This document shows, one piece after another, positions 46,380-54,957 of a stretch of 64,000 nucleotides of DNA; the stretch's first letter is position 1, and every line of letters starts with the position of its first letter. Origin of the DNA: Desulforhabdus amnigena (GTDB lineage Bacteria > Desulfobacterota > Syntrophobacteria > Syntrophobacterales > Syntrophobacteraceae); contig NZ_BSDR01000001.1 of assembly GCF_027925305.1 (NCBI RefSeq), positions 3,986,501 through 4,050,500 of the forward strand. Reading direction: 5' to 3'. The translations under genes and the position numbers were made by a program. The notes under the pieces are model-generated. The model ran no database searches, had not been told where the DNA came from, and saw nothing but the letters and a program-made list of their open reading frames with translations.

Positions 46380-47183
46380 TCAGGAAAGCCTGGTGGGAAT
46401 TTGATAACTGCAGGGTACCTCACAGGCACACTTGCCGCAAACATCCACCAGGGGAAGATCATCGTAGTGGGCATCATTTCGCAGGCACTGCTCGTAACAT
46501 GCGTGCCGATCATAATGAGTCTTATGCAGGGCGTCGTATTTACACTTTGCGACACAGGCAAAACAGTTGCGGCCTGCCTTCACGAGGCACCATTCCCGGT
46601 CGGGACGTTTTGTTGAGGGGAGGGACATGCTCGTGACCAAGCTTCCCAATCGCCCGCAGCATCCCGATGATGTGATGAGCAGGTTGTGGTATCCGAAGGT
46701 CCCTAAGCCTGCAATATAGCCGATGTGTTTGTGGGACCAGCCACTGATGAGTTTCTCCGTATCGAAGTTATGAGTCGCGGGCGTAATGACCGTCTCATGC
46801 CCCTCTTTTTCCAGGAAGGATTTCAAATACATGCTGATGTCCTGGATGAGTCGGTTGGTCGTTACGTAGGATTCAGCCCACGAGCGGGCTGCAAAGGGTG
46901 TGGACTGATCGTTTTCCCGCCCCAGAGTTTTTTGGAAGGGCAAGAAAAACACAATGACGGATCGAGCTTCAGGAAGTAGATCCTGAGGTATGGAATGTTC
47001 CGGTCCCACGACTTCACGAAGTTTGAGGAAAAGGGGATCATCCGCGTTGGCTATACCTACCAGCGCTTCTCTCCAGTAGTTTTTTTCTCCTTTTTGGTCA
47101 AGCCGGCATTTGATGGTCGATTGAATTTCTTTTTGTAACCAGGATACCGCTTCACTGGCCAATGGATCATGGGAGATCGACAT
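46380..47183 (-). CDS. QueG-like iron-sulfur protein
   Basis: The 267-residue product resembles epoxyqueuosine-reductase-like proteins. It has 'LLPEARSVIVFFLPF' near the start, a central 'GWSHKHIGYIAGLGTFGYHN' region, and a C-terminal two-cluster ferredoxin-type region with cysteines in 'CLVKAGRNCFACVAKC' and 'CGKCACEVPC'. True QueG uses cobalamin and two 4Fe-4S clusters to make queuosine; this shorter form is common in anaerobes and its substrate is uncertain. The ATG at 47183 follows aaggag. It converges on the selenoprotein candidate with 39 bases between. Confidence 0.8.
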   Translation of the reverse strand: MSISHDPLASEAVSWLQKEIQSTIKCRLDQKGEKNYWREALVGIANADDPLFLKLREVVGPEHSIPQDLLPEARSVIVFFLPFQKTLGRENDQSTPFAARSWAESYVTTNRLIQDISMYLKSFLEKEGHETVITPATHNFDTEKLISGWSHKHIGYIAGLGTFGYHNLLITSSGCCGRLGSLVTSMSLPSTKRPDREWCLVKAGRNCFACVAKCKYDALHKTHYDRHACYEQCLRNDAHYDDLPLVDVCGKCACEVPCSYQIPTRLS

Positions 47184-47354
47184 CTTTTCTCCTTGTTTTA
47201 TTGCGACAATGTAAAATGATTTCGTGTAGGCTCTCGAAAAAAAGCATTTTATCGTCAAGAGCCTTTTCGGTCAATGTGCCATATCGAAGAGGGTGCTATC
47301 CAAAGTGATTGGATTCAAGCTACATGTTGGAATTGGGAGTCCCAATATGCATCC

Positions 47355-47439
47355 CAGCACGTAGGTCGCGTTGAGTTTCGAAACGCGACATGTCATTATT
47401 ATTTATTGCGTTTCATTTCATTCAACGCAACCTACGCAC
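47355..47439 (-). repeat. Dispersed ~85-bp repeat, family B copy 2
   Basis: This is the reverse-orientation copy of 39191-39274, from 'cagcacgtaggtcgcgttga' to 'caacgcaacctacgcac'. Both ends match exactly or nearly so, while the centre differs ('tcattattatttattg'). It fills part of 47184-47577; a further 'agcacgtaggttgc' follows at 47459. The rest of that gap shows no gene. Confidence 0.85.
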
Positions 47440-47577
47440 TGAACCGTATTGCCCCTTAGCACGTAGGTTGCTTCTTCCAATCCCTTTGGATTGCACCCTA
47501 TCGGAGGACTTGCATCGATCTCGGAAGAAAATGCGGGTTGTTTCCACTCTATGCTGCTGGTATTTTATATTGTGTAG

Positions 47578-48144
47578 ATGCTGTTCCTGGAAATGAGAAA
47601 GAGAAACGCATCTATTCTTATACCCGCTTTGGAATTGGAAGAATGTCGCCAGGATTTTCTGAAAAGGGAGCTTTCATTGAACCCGGATACACCGTATGCA
47701 ACACAGGATATTGCTGTGGCAATGCTGGAGAAAAAAGCCAGAAATTGGGACCGTTGGGTGACTCTTTCTATTGTTTTTCTGCTGATTTTGCCTTTGCCTT
47801 TTGTGCGTTTTGAAGCCTGGCCTCAGGGAACTATCGTTTTCGAGAGAATCATCATGCCGTGGAGCCGGTTTCAGATTTGCTACGTGGATTATGTTCACAA
47901 GGAACCCGTTGTGGAGGAATATCGTTTCACCTGGAAAGGTGAACTTCTTCCCAGGAATATTTCGCTGCCTCTCTTTGCACGCTCTCACGCAGTTGATCCC
48001 CCCCTGTTGAAATGGCAGAATAACCCCGATATCGTCCTGAAGGATATCTTCTACGAGGGAGATTTTCTCCAAATCAAGACATTTTGGCGCCCCATCTTGT
48101 TATGGCCTTTTGCCATGGGATTCCAGATACGTTCCTACCGGTGA
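47578..48144 (+). CDS. Hypothetical membrane protein
   Basis: A 188-residue protein not assigned to a family. One clear transmembrane helix lies near 61-78 ('VTLSIVFLLILPLPFVRF'), and a Trp/Phe-rich stretch near the end ('FWRPILLWPFAMGF') could be a second. The N-terminal 55 residues are charged and helical. The start may be 47578 or ATG 47593; neither has a good ribosome site, so expression is uncertain. It converges on the HpnL-like gene. Confidence 0.55.
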   Translation: MLFLEMRKRNASILIPALELEECRQDFLKRELSLNPDTPYATQDIAVAMLEKKARNWDRWVTLSIVFLLILPLPFVRFEAWPQGTIVFERIIMPWSRFQICYVDYVHKEPVVEEYRFTWKGELLPRNISLPLFARSHAVDPPLLKWQNNPDIVLKDIFYEGDFLQIKTFWRPILLWPFAMGFQIRSYR

Positions 48145-48217
48145 GGATCTTCGAGAAAACGAGCTGACTTGGCATTGCCGGGGAGGGAGGCTGCACCTCG
48201 AATCCATGTGGTGCAAG

Positions 48218-49273
48218 TCAAGGGGGTGCATTTTTTTCGTTTTGAGGAATCGAATCTGCAACTGTGGGCGGAAAAAAACGTTTGTAAAAAAAAAGACTCC
48301 CCAACATGGGGAGAAAAAAGTACCCAAAACGATAGATCAATGTCGCCAGCAAGGCGCGATCGTAGTCAAGACCCAGCAAGTAGAACGACCCCGCCATGGA
48401 TCCTTCCATGAGGCCTATGGATGCGGGAGTGAGAGAAAAGATCGTGGAAAAGATCCCCACTGAAAAGCCGACCAGGAGTGTACTGTTTTCAATGGGATAA
48501 TGGACTGTAAGGAATGCGAATTTCAAGCACAAGAACATAGACAACCAATCCAGCAGGGCAAAAGCTGCCGGTGACAAAAGCTTTCTGACATTTCTTACGA
48601 GCAGGTTCATACTTTCGTTGAAATTTTCGAAAAACGCCTCGGCCCTTTCCTGGTGAAACCAGTGGGGATGGTGCAGCTTATGAGATAGGAAAAGGCCGAT
48701 GCGCATGAGGATCTGCCATAGACGTTTGCGGAAGTTTTCGTGAACAATCGACTGGACAGTCACCCAAGTGAGAACGAATGCGATCATGAGAATGAATATT
48801 CCGAGCTCCATTTCACGGGTATTCATTTTGTATTCGCTGTACAGAAAAAAGAAACCCAAATAGATGAAAATGACGGCAACTGTGTTGGTGAGAAAGCCGT
48901 GCACCATGGAAATGGAAAGAGTATTGCTGGGAGGGATTTTTTCTCTGGCAAGGAGGTAGACTTTTGCAGCTACACCGCTCAGCCCACCGATGGCCATGAC
49001 ATAATTCAGTGTGCTGGAAAGAAGGGAAATCTTGAAAGTCGAGGAGAAAGACAGTGTATGACCGGTTCCCTTTAGAAGCCGTTCGAGCACTGCGGCGATG
49101 CAAATATAACTGGCCGCACTGGCCAGTATCACCGCGATTCCCCAGAGGATATTGATATCACCAATATTTTGCAAAAGCTTTTCAAGATTGGCTTGTTTTA
49201 TGGTGTAGCTCAGGATGAACAACCCGAAAATTGCGGCAATCCAGAATCGTTTGCGAGTCACGCCAACAACCAA
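48218..49273 (-). CDS. UPF0104/LPG-synthase-TM family protein (HpnL-like)
   Basis: A 351-residue inner-membrane protein with about eight to nine helices. The C-terminal 'SLTPASIGLMEGSMAGSFYL' is the family motif of the lysylphosphatidylglycerol synthase transmembrane/UPF0104 group, which flips lipids. HpnL of hopanoid clusters belongs to this group. It lies about 4 kb beyond hpnJ, so the link to hopanoids is only suggestive. A Lys/Phe-rich tail follows the last helix. Confidence 0.8.
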   Translation of the reverse strand: MVVGVTRKRFWIAAIFGLFILSYTIKQANLEKLLQNIGDINILWGIAVILASAASYICIAAVLERLLKGTGHTLSFSSTFKISLLSSTLNYVMAIGGLSGVAAKVYLLAREKIPPSNTLSISMVHGFLTNTVAVIFIYLGFFFLYSEYKMNTREMELGIFILMIAFVLTWVTVQSIVHENFRKRLWQILMRIGLFLSHKLHHPHWFHQERAEAFFENFNESMNLLVRNVRKLLSPAAFALLDWLSMFLCLKFAFLTVHYPIENSTLLVGFSVGIFSTIFSLTPASIGLMEGSMAGSFYLLGLDYDRALLATLIYRFGYFFLPMLGSLFFYKRFFPPTVADSIPQNEKNAPP

Positions 49274-49476
49274 TTTGTCTTCTCCTCGTATGAGAACCGA
49301 TATCCTGATCGGTGGGCTCGGCTTTTCCTTACCCGACAGAATAGTGGAAAAATAGCAAAATCATTTTGTTAAGGGAAGAAAATAAGGGAGAAGGATTCAC
49401 GGGGGTTGTGGCCCATTGGCTGCCTTTAAACTTTGTTGCGTTGGTTTGGAAATGTTCGCGGATGGAAGGATAAGAT

Positions 49477-50013
49477 ATGAAGATCAAAAGAGATTGGCGC
49501 CTCATGATGTCGAATTTGATTGTTCCATTGATAATTTTGAATCTTTGCATGACGATCCCATTGAAATCGGTGGCGGTTGCGGCAGAGGACGTGAAGGGGC
49601 GAATGGGTCGGATTCAATGGATGAGCGGCGATGAGGATGAAGGGCAGGGATTGCTGCCAGGAAATCTTCTCGGTGACATTCAAGTCTCTGAACCGACCAG
49701 GAGTTTCCTGGATGAACTTTATAAGCGGCACAGCTCTGAATTCACCCGTATCATCCAGGACAATCCGCAACTGGTATGGGATGCCATGGACGTGGTCCTG
49801 GATGCTTTACCCGCTCTCAAAGCAATGCCCAAGAATGGCGGAAGACTCTATGTCGACAAAAACATTTATGCGCGGGCATCGGGGCTTGTGGACCGCTGTG
49901 AAGACCTTTCTACTCCGGAATTGGCAAAAGATTTGAAAAAGTTGAGGTTGTTCGTGGAAATGAGAATCAAGGAAGTGGATTCTGACAGGATCATGATCGA
50001 TCTGCAGAATTGA
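49477..50013 (+). CDS. Hypothetical exported protein
   Basis: A 178-residue protein with a signal peptide (hydrophobic about 12-30, ending AVAAED). The mature region is helical and polar, with 'RSFLDELYKRHSSEFTRII' and 'LAKDLKKLRLFVEMRIKEV', and has one cysteine in 'LVDRCEDLS'. No family is recognised. ggaagga lies upstream of the ATG. Confidence 0.75.
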   Translation: MKIKRDWRLMMSNLIVPLIILNLCMTIPLKSVAVAAEDVKGRMGRIQWMSGDEDEGQGLLPGNLLGDIQVSEPTRSFLDELYKRHSSEFTRIIQDNPQLVWDAMDVVLDALPALKAMPKNGGRLYVDKNIYARASGLVDRCEDLSTPELAKDLKKLRLFVEMRIKEVDSDRIMIDLQN

Positions 50014-50058
50014 AAATAGGAAATGCCCTGTGTTGAATGCGTGTCGCAGGAAGGAGAG

Positions 50059-50373
50059 TCACCAGTTGTATAGGCCGGCTCTCTCTTCGCCTTCCCAATC
50101 ACTGCAGAGGACGATAAGCTGCTCCAGAATATCCGGCTCGATTTTGAGGAATTGAACGCCAAAGCCTGGTGGATAGTGGGTGATCTGGCCCCGATTCACC
50201 CAGATCACTTCACCCTGACAAAAACAAGGGGCACCTTTCGCCAGACAAAACAGAATATCGATGATGGATTTGAGAGGGAGCAGATGACCCGTGACGATGA
50301 AAAGCCCTCCCGGACAGATGTCCAGCGTGATTCCATCAAAGATAAGGTTTTCGTTTTTCCACCAGACGCTCAT
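50059..50373 (-). CDS. Truncated PilZ-like domain protein
   Basis: The product (about 104 residues from ATG 50373) aligns with the PilZ c-di-GMP-binding fold: 'FDGITLDICPGGLFIVTG' corresponds to the DxSxxG region, with C replacing S, and 'GEVIWVNRG' and 'PPGFGVQFLKIEP' follow. The N-terminal RxxxR arm that grips c-di-GMP is missing. A better ribosome site serves ATG 50389 in another frame, which reads 'MIVSKDERLVEKRK' and then stops at codon 18, so a frameshift at the N-terminus is possible. Binding of c-di-GMP is doubtful. Confidence 0.6.
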   Translation of the reverse strand: MSVWWKNENLIFDGITLDICPGGLFIVTGHLLPLKSIIDILFCLAKGAPCFCQGEVIWVNRGQITHYPPGFGVQFLKIEPDILEQLIVLCSDWEGEERAGLYNW

Positions 50374-50469
50374 CTTTTGATACAATCATAGCATCTTCTA
50401 CCTTCCATCGTCTCCACTTTGCATGTTTGGCCTTGAATGCGCTTCGAATGAATTATGACCAAATCTCAA

Positions 50470-50592
50470 TTAACTCGACATTGCCGGATCTTATCCGAAC
50501 TACGGAGACACGGAGAACACAGAGATTTCATTTGAAGGTCTTTCTCTGTGTCCTCTGTATCTCCATGGTTAATGTGGCAATGTCGCATTAAA
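50470..50592 (-). repeat. Dispersed ~125-bp repeat, family A copy 3
   Basis: Read on the minus strand it begins 'taatgcgacattgccacatt' and ends 'ggcaatgtcgagttaa', matching copies at 7383-7507 and 44997-45120. Its upstream end contains the TAA stop of RNase J at 50588-50590. Confidence 0.85.
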
Positions 50593-52267
50593 TGTCCACA
50601 ACAATCGCATAAATCACGGGGCGACGATACAGAACCCGGTTGAAAAAACGTTTCAGTTCCCTGTGGATTTCGGCTTGAAGCACTGAGGTGTCCACTTCGT
50701 AATCCTTTTCGAGCAGGTTATCGAGGACTTCGAGAATGACACATTTTGCGCTGTCGAGAATTTCTGAATGGGTTTCTTCCTGAATGAATCCCTTGCTCAG
50801 GATATCCGGCCCGCTGAGGATTTCACTGGTCTCCTTATCGATGACCAATGAAACAATGACAAGGCCGTCTTCCGAAAGATGACGGCGGTCGCGCAACACA
50901 ACTCCCTCGACATCACCGACTCCCTTGCCGTCCACGAGTACTCTACCGGTTGGAACTCGTTCTCCGATACTGATTTGGTCCGGGCCGCAGAGGATCGTGC
51001 TTCCATCTTCCGCCAGAAGGCAATTTTCTTCTGGAATTCCCATATCGATGGCTAGTTGCCGATGCTTCACCAAATGCCTGTATTCCCCGTGAACCGGGAT
51101 AAAGAATCGAGGTTTGACCAGGCTGATCATTGTTTTCAATTCTTGTCTGTAAGCGTGTCCCGACACGTGAATATCCCGGACCTGTTCGTGAATGACCTCG
51201 GCGCCATGACGGTAGAGATGGTTGATGATATTTTGTATGGTGCGTTCATTCCCCGGAATGAACTTGGAAGAAAGAATGATCGTATCTCCCCGCTGCACCT
51301 TGAGTTTTTTATGATCGTCAAAAGCCATGCGTGTGAGGGCGCTCATGGGCTCTCCCTGGCTGCCCGTGGTGAGCATCAGGACCTCGGAGTCGGGCAGTCG
51401 CGCAAGTTCCTGAAGCGTGATCTCTTCCTCCGGAGGAAAGTTCAGGTAGCCGAGTTCCCTTGCGATACGGACGTTGACTGCCATGGATCTCCCGTTCAAA
51501 AGCACCTTGCGGTTGAACTCTCGGGCAAGCCGTATCACCTGTTGGATTCGGTTCAAATTGCTGGCAAAAACCGCAACGATGATGCGCCCTGCACATTCCT
51601 GGAAGATCTCTCGCAATGTATTGCCGACGTCCCTTTCAGACAGAGTGTAACCGGGGCGTTCCACATTGGTGGAGTCAGAAAAAAGAGCAAGCACCCCTTC
51701 TTCGCCGTAAGCGCCGAAGCGGGCCATATCGAATCTTCGACCATCGATGGGAGTATTGTCGATTTTAAAGTCTCCGGAATGAATCAGTATTCCAACGGGA
51801 GTCCGAATGGCCAAACCGACGCCGTCGGGAATACTATGGCATACCTGCAGGAATTCTATTTGAAAAGGTCCAATGGAAATTTGTTCCCGTGGAAGAACCT
51901 GGTTGAGCTCTGATCGCTCCAGCAAGCCATGTTCCTTTAGCTTTTCCCGAATGAGGGCGAGAGAAAGAGGTGTGCCGTAGATGGGAATTTGAAATTCTCT
52001 CAAGAGGAAAGGAATGGCCCCGATATGATCTTCGTGCCCGTGGGTGACGATGAGAGCCCGTACACGATCCCTGTTTTTTTGAATGTATGAAAAATCCGGT
52101 ATCACGATATCGATGCCCAACATGTCGTCTTCGGGGAACATCAGGCCGGAATCGATGAGAATCAAGGTTTCATCGTATTCCATCACCATCATGTTGAGTC
52201 CGATCTCTCCGAGTCCTCCCAGTGGAATGACTTTGAGAAACGGTTGTGTATTTGAACTATTCGGCAT
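50588..52267 (-). CDS. rnj: Ribonuclease J
   Basis: RNase J is a metallo-beta-lactamase/beta-CASP exo- and endoribonuclease for mRNA decay. The 559-residue product has 'LGGLGEIGLNMMVME' at the start, the zinc motif 'THGHEDHIGAIPFLL', a beta-CASP region ('ASNLNRIQQVI', 'LTTGSQGEPMSALTRMA'), and 'FIPVHGEYRHLVKH'. The ATG at 52267 is chosen because the longer frame to 52483 reads into the plsC gene region and lacks family sequence. The last codons fall at a family A repeat that supplies the stop. Confidence 0.95.
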   Translation of the reverse strand: MPNSSNTQPFLKVIPLGGLGEIGLNMMVMEYDETLILIDSGLMFPEDDMLGIDIVIPDFSYIQKNRDRVRALIVTHGHEDHIGAIPFLLREFQIPIYGTPLSLALIREKLKEHGLLERSELNQVLPREQISIGPFQIEFLQVCHSIPDGVGLAIRTPVGILIHSGDFKIDNTPIDGRRFDMARFGAYGEEGVLALFSDSTNVERPGYTLSERDVGNTLREIFQECAGRIIVAVFASNLNRIQQVIRLAREFNRKVLLNGRSMAVNVRIARELGYLNFPPEEEITLQELARLPDSEVLMLTTGSQGEPMSALTRMAFDDHKKLKVQRGDTIILSSKFIPGNERTIQNIINHLYRHGAEVIHEQVRDIHVSGHAYRQELKTMISLVKPRFFIPVHGEYRHLVKHRQLAIDMGIPEENCLLAEDGSTILCGPDQISIGERVPTGRVLVDGKGVGDVEGVVLRDRRHLSEDGLVIVSLVIDKETSEILSGPDILSKGFIQEETHSEILDSAKCVILEVLDNLLEKDYEVDTSVLQAEIHRELKRFFNRVLYRRPVIYAIVVDI

Positions 52268-52320
52268 GATTGCTATATGAATCCTTTTACGTTGATAGAT
52301 CACATGAAACAATGTCGGTT

Positions 52321-53061
52321 CTATTTGCTGTCGGGAAGTATCCCCCCTTCGCTTTCGGTCAGGTTTTCGCGAATGGCTTGCCTCACGGTATTCACCAGGT
52401 TTTCTCTGTCCTGTGACATGAGTCCTGCAGTGGGAATCGGTTTCCCAATGGTCAATTGAATGGTGCCGGGATTCACTTTCCATCCACCCTTCTTGGGAAG
52501 AACACGATAAGAACCGCTGATGCTGATGGGGACAATGGGTTGTTGTGACTTGAGCGCAAGAACAAAGCCCCCCATCCTGAAATCCTGCAGCTTCCCGTCA
52601 AGGCTTCTAGTCCCTTCGGGAAAAATGACTATGGAGGTTCCGTTCCGGACTTTCTCTGCCGCCTGGTTTAAACTTGCAAAGGCTTTCCTGCGGTCACTTC
52701 GGTCAATGGGAATATAGCCGTTGGCAAGCATTGCCGTTCCAAGTACGGGGATCTTGAAAAGTTCCTCTTTGGCCAGCCAACGGAATTGAACGGGAAGCTT
52801 TCCCAAAATGGCGAAAATATCAAACCAGCTCTGGTGATTGGCCGCATAGATGTAAGGATTTTCATGCCCTATGTTTTCCAACCCCTTCACTTGAACCGTC
52901 ACTCCGGCAGACCAGAGATTGACCTTGCCCCAGAGTCTGCCGCAAAGATGGGGCCATTCGTTTTTCCGCGTGATATAGAAGAGTAAAATAGCCGCCAGTC
53001 CGAAAAGAATGGTCGACCAGACAACCGTGAAATAGAAAAAGAGTGAACGAAGCGCCTTCAT
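52321..53061 (-). CDS. plsC: 1-acyl-sn-glycerol-3-phosphate acyltransferase
   Basis: A 246-residue LPLAT enzyme that adds the second acyl chain in phosphatidate synthesis. It has an N-terminal helix, the catalytic 'NHQSWFD' (HX4D), 'GYIPIDRSD', and 'FPEGTRS'. A ggaag site precedes the ATG. It lies 53 bases upstream of RNase J on the same strand. Confidence 0.95.
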   Translation of the reverse strand: MKALRSLFFYFTVVWSTILFGLAAILLFYITRKNEWPHLCGRLWGKVNLWSAGVTVQVKGLENIGHENPYIYAANHQSWFDIFAILGKLPVQFRWLAKEELFKIPVLGTAMLANGYIPIDRSDRRKAFASLNQAAEKVRNGTSIVIFPEGTRSLDGKLQDFRMGGFVLALKSQQPIVPISISGSYRVLPKKGGWKVNPGTIQLTIGKPIPTAGLMSQDRENLVNTVRQAIRENLTESEGGILPDSK

Positions 53062-53608
53062 GATCTTCCTTTTTTGATTACTTCATGCACAGCAGTCACT
53101 GGAATAAGGAAACAACATTGAAAGCCGTGGAAAGCGCCGCGAAACCCAATCCACAAATCCGGTGTGTGATGGACACTTATTGGTATGAAGCTGTGCATAG
53201 AAAAGTGTTTTGACTCACAGACCCTGTCAAAAACAGAATATGAAATGAAATGATTATAAAAAACAATTAGTTGTAATTCAAGTTTCCCGTAGAAATGTAA
53301 ACCGTTTCCAATATTGAGTCAACTGGGCATTTTGGCCTTCCGGTTATTCTCAACTGCTGCAACGAGACTTCTGCTGTAGAGTGGGCACGAAGTGTTGCCC
53401 GACGGAGAGAAATCCCCTGGAACTGCAGTGGGTCAGGAGAAGGATTTGCCCAACCCATGTCTTCTTTGTGGGGCCGATGGCGGGGAGGTGGCGTTTCCTG
53501 GCCGGATTTAGGACTTGTCCCGTATTCTCACGATGTGCTATACGTGTATAACTAGTAAAAATCATTTCTAGATTTGAAATTATAGATCAATGTGTAAAGG
53601 AAAAAAAC
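53062..53608. other. Long divergent intergenic region, possibly structured
   Basis: No gene was found in these 547 bases between plsC and ssb. From 53380 to 53510 the sequence is GC-rich with several local hairpins, for example gggca/tgccc at 53383-53400 and gggt/accc near 53430-53455. This could be a small RNA or an untranslated leader. The part near 53530-53570 has 'tgtgctatacgtgtataact', a possible ssb promoter. Confidence 0.3.
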
Positions 53609-54076
53609 ATGGCAAAAGGCACTGTCAATAAAGTTATCCTGATAGGTAGGTTGGGAGCCGATCCCGACATTCGTTATAGTGCGAATGGAACAGCCATAGC
53701 GAAGTTCAATGTTGCCACAAATGATTATGATCCCTCCTCTGAAACCAAGGAGCGAACCGAATGGCATCGGGTCGTCGCTTTCGGGAAGCTTGCGGAAATA
53801 TGCGGCAATTATCTTGGCAAAGGAAGGCAGGTATTTGTTGAAGGAAACCTTCGCACACAACAATGGGAGGATGCCCAGGGGGTGAAGCGTTATACTACGG
53901 AAATCGTTGCGCGGGAAATCCAGTTCCTGGGCGGCGGAGCGGATGAAGCGAACTACCAGGCCCAGGGCCGCCCGGACTATGGCAAGAGCGGCGGTGAGGC
54001 CTCCTTCTCCAATCGCAGTTCCAGCGAAGAACTCCCCCCGCCGGCAGGGGTGCAGGAAGAAGACATTCCTTTTTGA
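53609..54076 (+). CDS. ssb: Single-stranded DNA-binding protein
   Basis: The 155-residue protein has an OB fold ('VNKVILIGRLGADPDIRYS', 'TEWHRVVAFGKLAEICGNYL', 'VFVEGNLRTQQWED'), a Gly/Ser-rich linker, and the acidic C-terminal tip EEDIPF that recruits repair and replication proteins. Start ATG follows aaggaaa. Family-typical length. Confidence 0.97.
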   Translation: MAKGTVNKVILIGRLGADPDIRYSANGTAIAKFNVATNDYDPSSETKERTEWHRVVAFGKLAEICGNYLGKGRQVFVEGNLRTQQWEDAQGVKRYTTEIVAREIQFLGGGADEANYQAQGRPDYGKSGGEASFSNRSSSEELPPPAGVQEEDIPF

Positions 54077-54221
54077 TGGCCGGTATTGCGTGTTGAGAAA
54101 TGCTTGTAGGAGGGATGAATAGTCTTGCTCCGTGGAGAGGAATACGCTGGGGAACACCCCGGATAGAGCAATAGCCCCAGTGGGTGACGGATAGAAATGG
54201 AACCGAGAGGCAAAAAGATAA

Positions 54222-54255
54222 AAAGGGGCTGACCTTTTCTGAAGGTAGCCCCTTT
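54222..54255 (+). terminator. Probable ssb terminator hairpin
   Basis: Arms aaaggggct (54222-54230) and agccccttt (54247-54255) are complementary, with an inner acctt/aaggt pair. The hairpin lies about 150 bases after the ssb stop. A second hairpin, aatgccca/tgggcatt, follows at 54265-54287 and may end the tatA transcript from the other strand. Confidence 0.6.
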
Positions 54256-54321
54256 AAAGAGGGGAATGCCCATCCGGTTTGGGCATTGAAGTCAAAAACA
54301 ATGTCGAGCCGAATCCGTAGC

Positions 54322-54510
54322 CTATTTGTTCTCCTCAATTTTTTCCGTTTTTTCGTTCGATTCTTCTACGGTGTCGGTCGTGGCCTTCTTGAAATTGCGA
54401 ATGCCTTTTCCGAGTCCCGCTCCGATTTCAGGCAATTTTCCTGCTCCGAAAATGATGAGTACGATCACCAGGATAATTATCAATTCGGGCATGCCGATTC
54501 CACCGATCAT
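54322..54510 (-). CDS. tatA: Sec-independent translocase protein TatA/TatE
   Basis: A 62-residue protein with the TatA layout: short N-terminus, hydrophobic helix ('[20 protein letters not shown]'), FGAGKLP hinge, amphipathic '[13 protein letters not shown]', and an acidic tail. TatA builds the pore for folded proteins. tatB and tatC are not nearby, so this may be a lone tatA. Confidence 0.93.
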   Translation of the reverse strand: MIGGIGMPELIIILVIVLIIFGAGKLPEIGAGLGKGIRNFKKATTDTVEESNEKTEKIEENK

Positions 54511-54542
54511 AAAAGATGCTCCTTGTTGAAAAAGATTGTCCG

Positions 54543-54944
54543 CTATTGTTTCAATAGCTCATCTGCCTCCTCCAGGAGTTGCAGGAATTCCTTGGATTGC
54601 CTGTATTGGTCCAGCCATTGTTGATGTTCCAGCCAGCTTCCCCATACTTCCATCCACGCTTCATTGTGCCAGTAGTACCTGGGAGCCCCCCCTCTACCGC
54701 TGGCGCGTTCTTTGTATTCCTCGTATTCCTCATGGCAATTTCTGCAAAAGGGATAGGGTGTGGCGTATTTCTGGGGATCTTGCCAATCCGACTCGATCTG
54801 AGCCCCGCACTTGGCACATTTCATCATGCAGCGGGTGCACTGAAAGATCTTTCTCAATGCCTCGATCTTTCGTTGGCGAAGGCTTGTGTCCTTCACCGAC
54901 TTTAAATCCTGAGCCCTTCTTCCAAATTCAATGATTTCAGCCAT
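54543..54944 (-). CDS. Zinc-ribbon-like hypothetical protein
   Basis: A 133-residue cytoplasmic protein of unknown role. Cysteine pairs '[12 protein letters not shown]' and 'CRNCHEE' could form a zinc ribbon or metal site. The N-terminus is charged, and the C-terminal third is Trp/Glu-rich ('[18 protein letters not shown]'). It lies 13 bases after hemA and 32 before tatA on the same strand, so it may be in their transcript. Confidence 0.8.
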   Translation of the reverse strand: MAEIIEFGRRAQDLKSVKDTSLRQRKIEALRKIFQCTRCMMKCAKCGAQIESDWQDPQKYATPYPFCRNCHEEYEEYKERASGRGGAPRYYWHNEAWMEVWGSWLEHQQWLDQYRQSKEFLQLLEEADELLKQ

Positions 54945-54957
54945 GATGTAACCCCAT

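Noticed and set aside
46121-46636. A 171-codon plus-strand ORF over the selenoprotein candidate and the end of the QueG-like gene
   Set aside because: Its translation is low in protein character, lies in a different frame from the SD-led gene, and runs antisense through the QueG-like gene.
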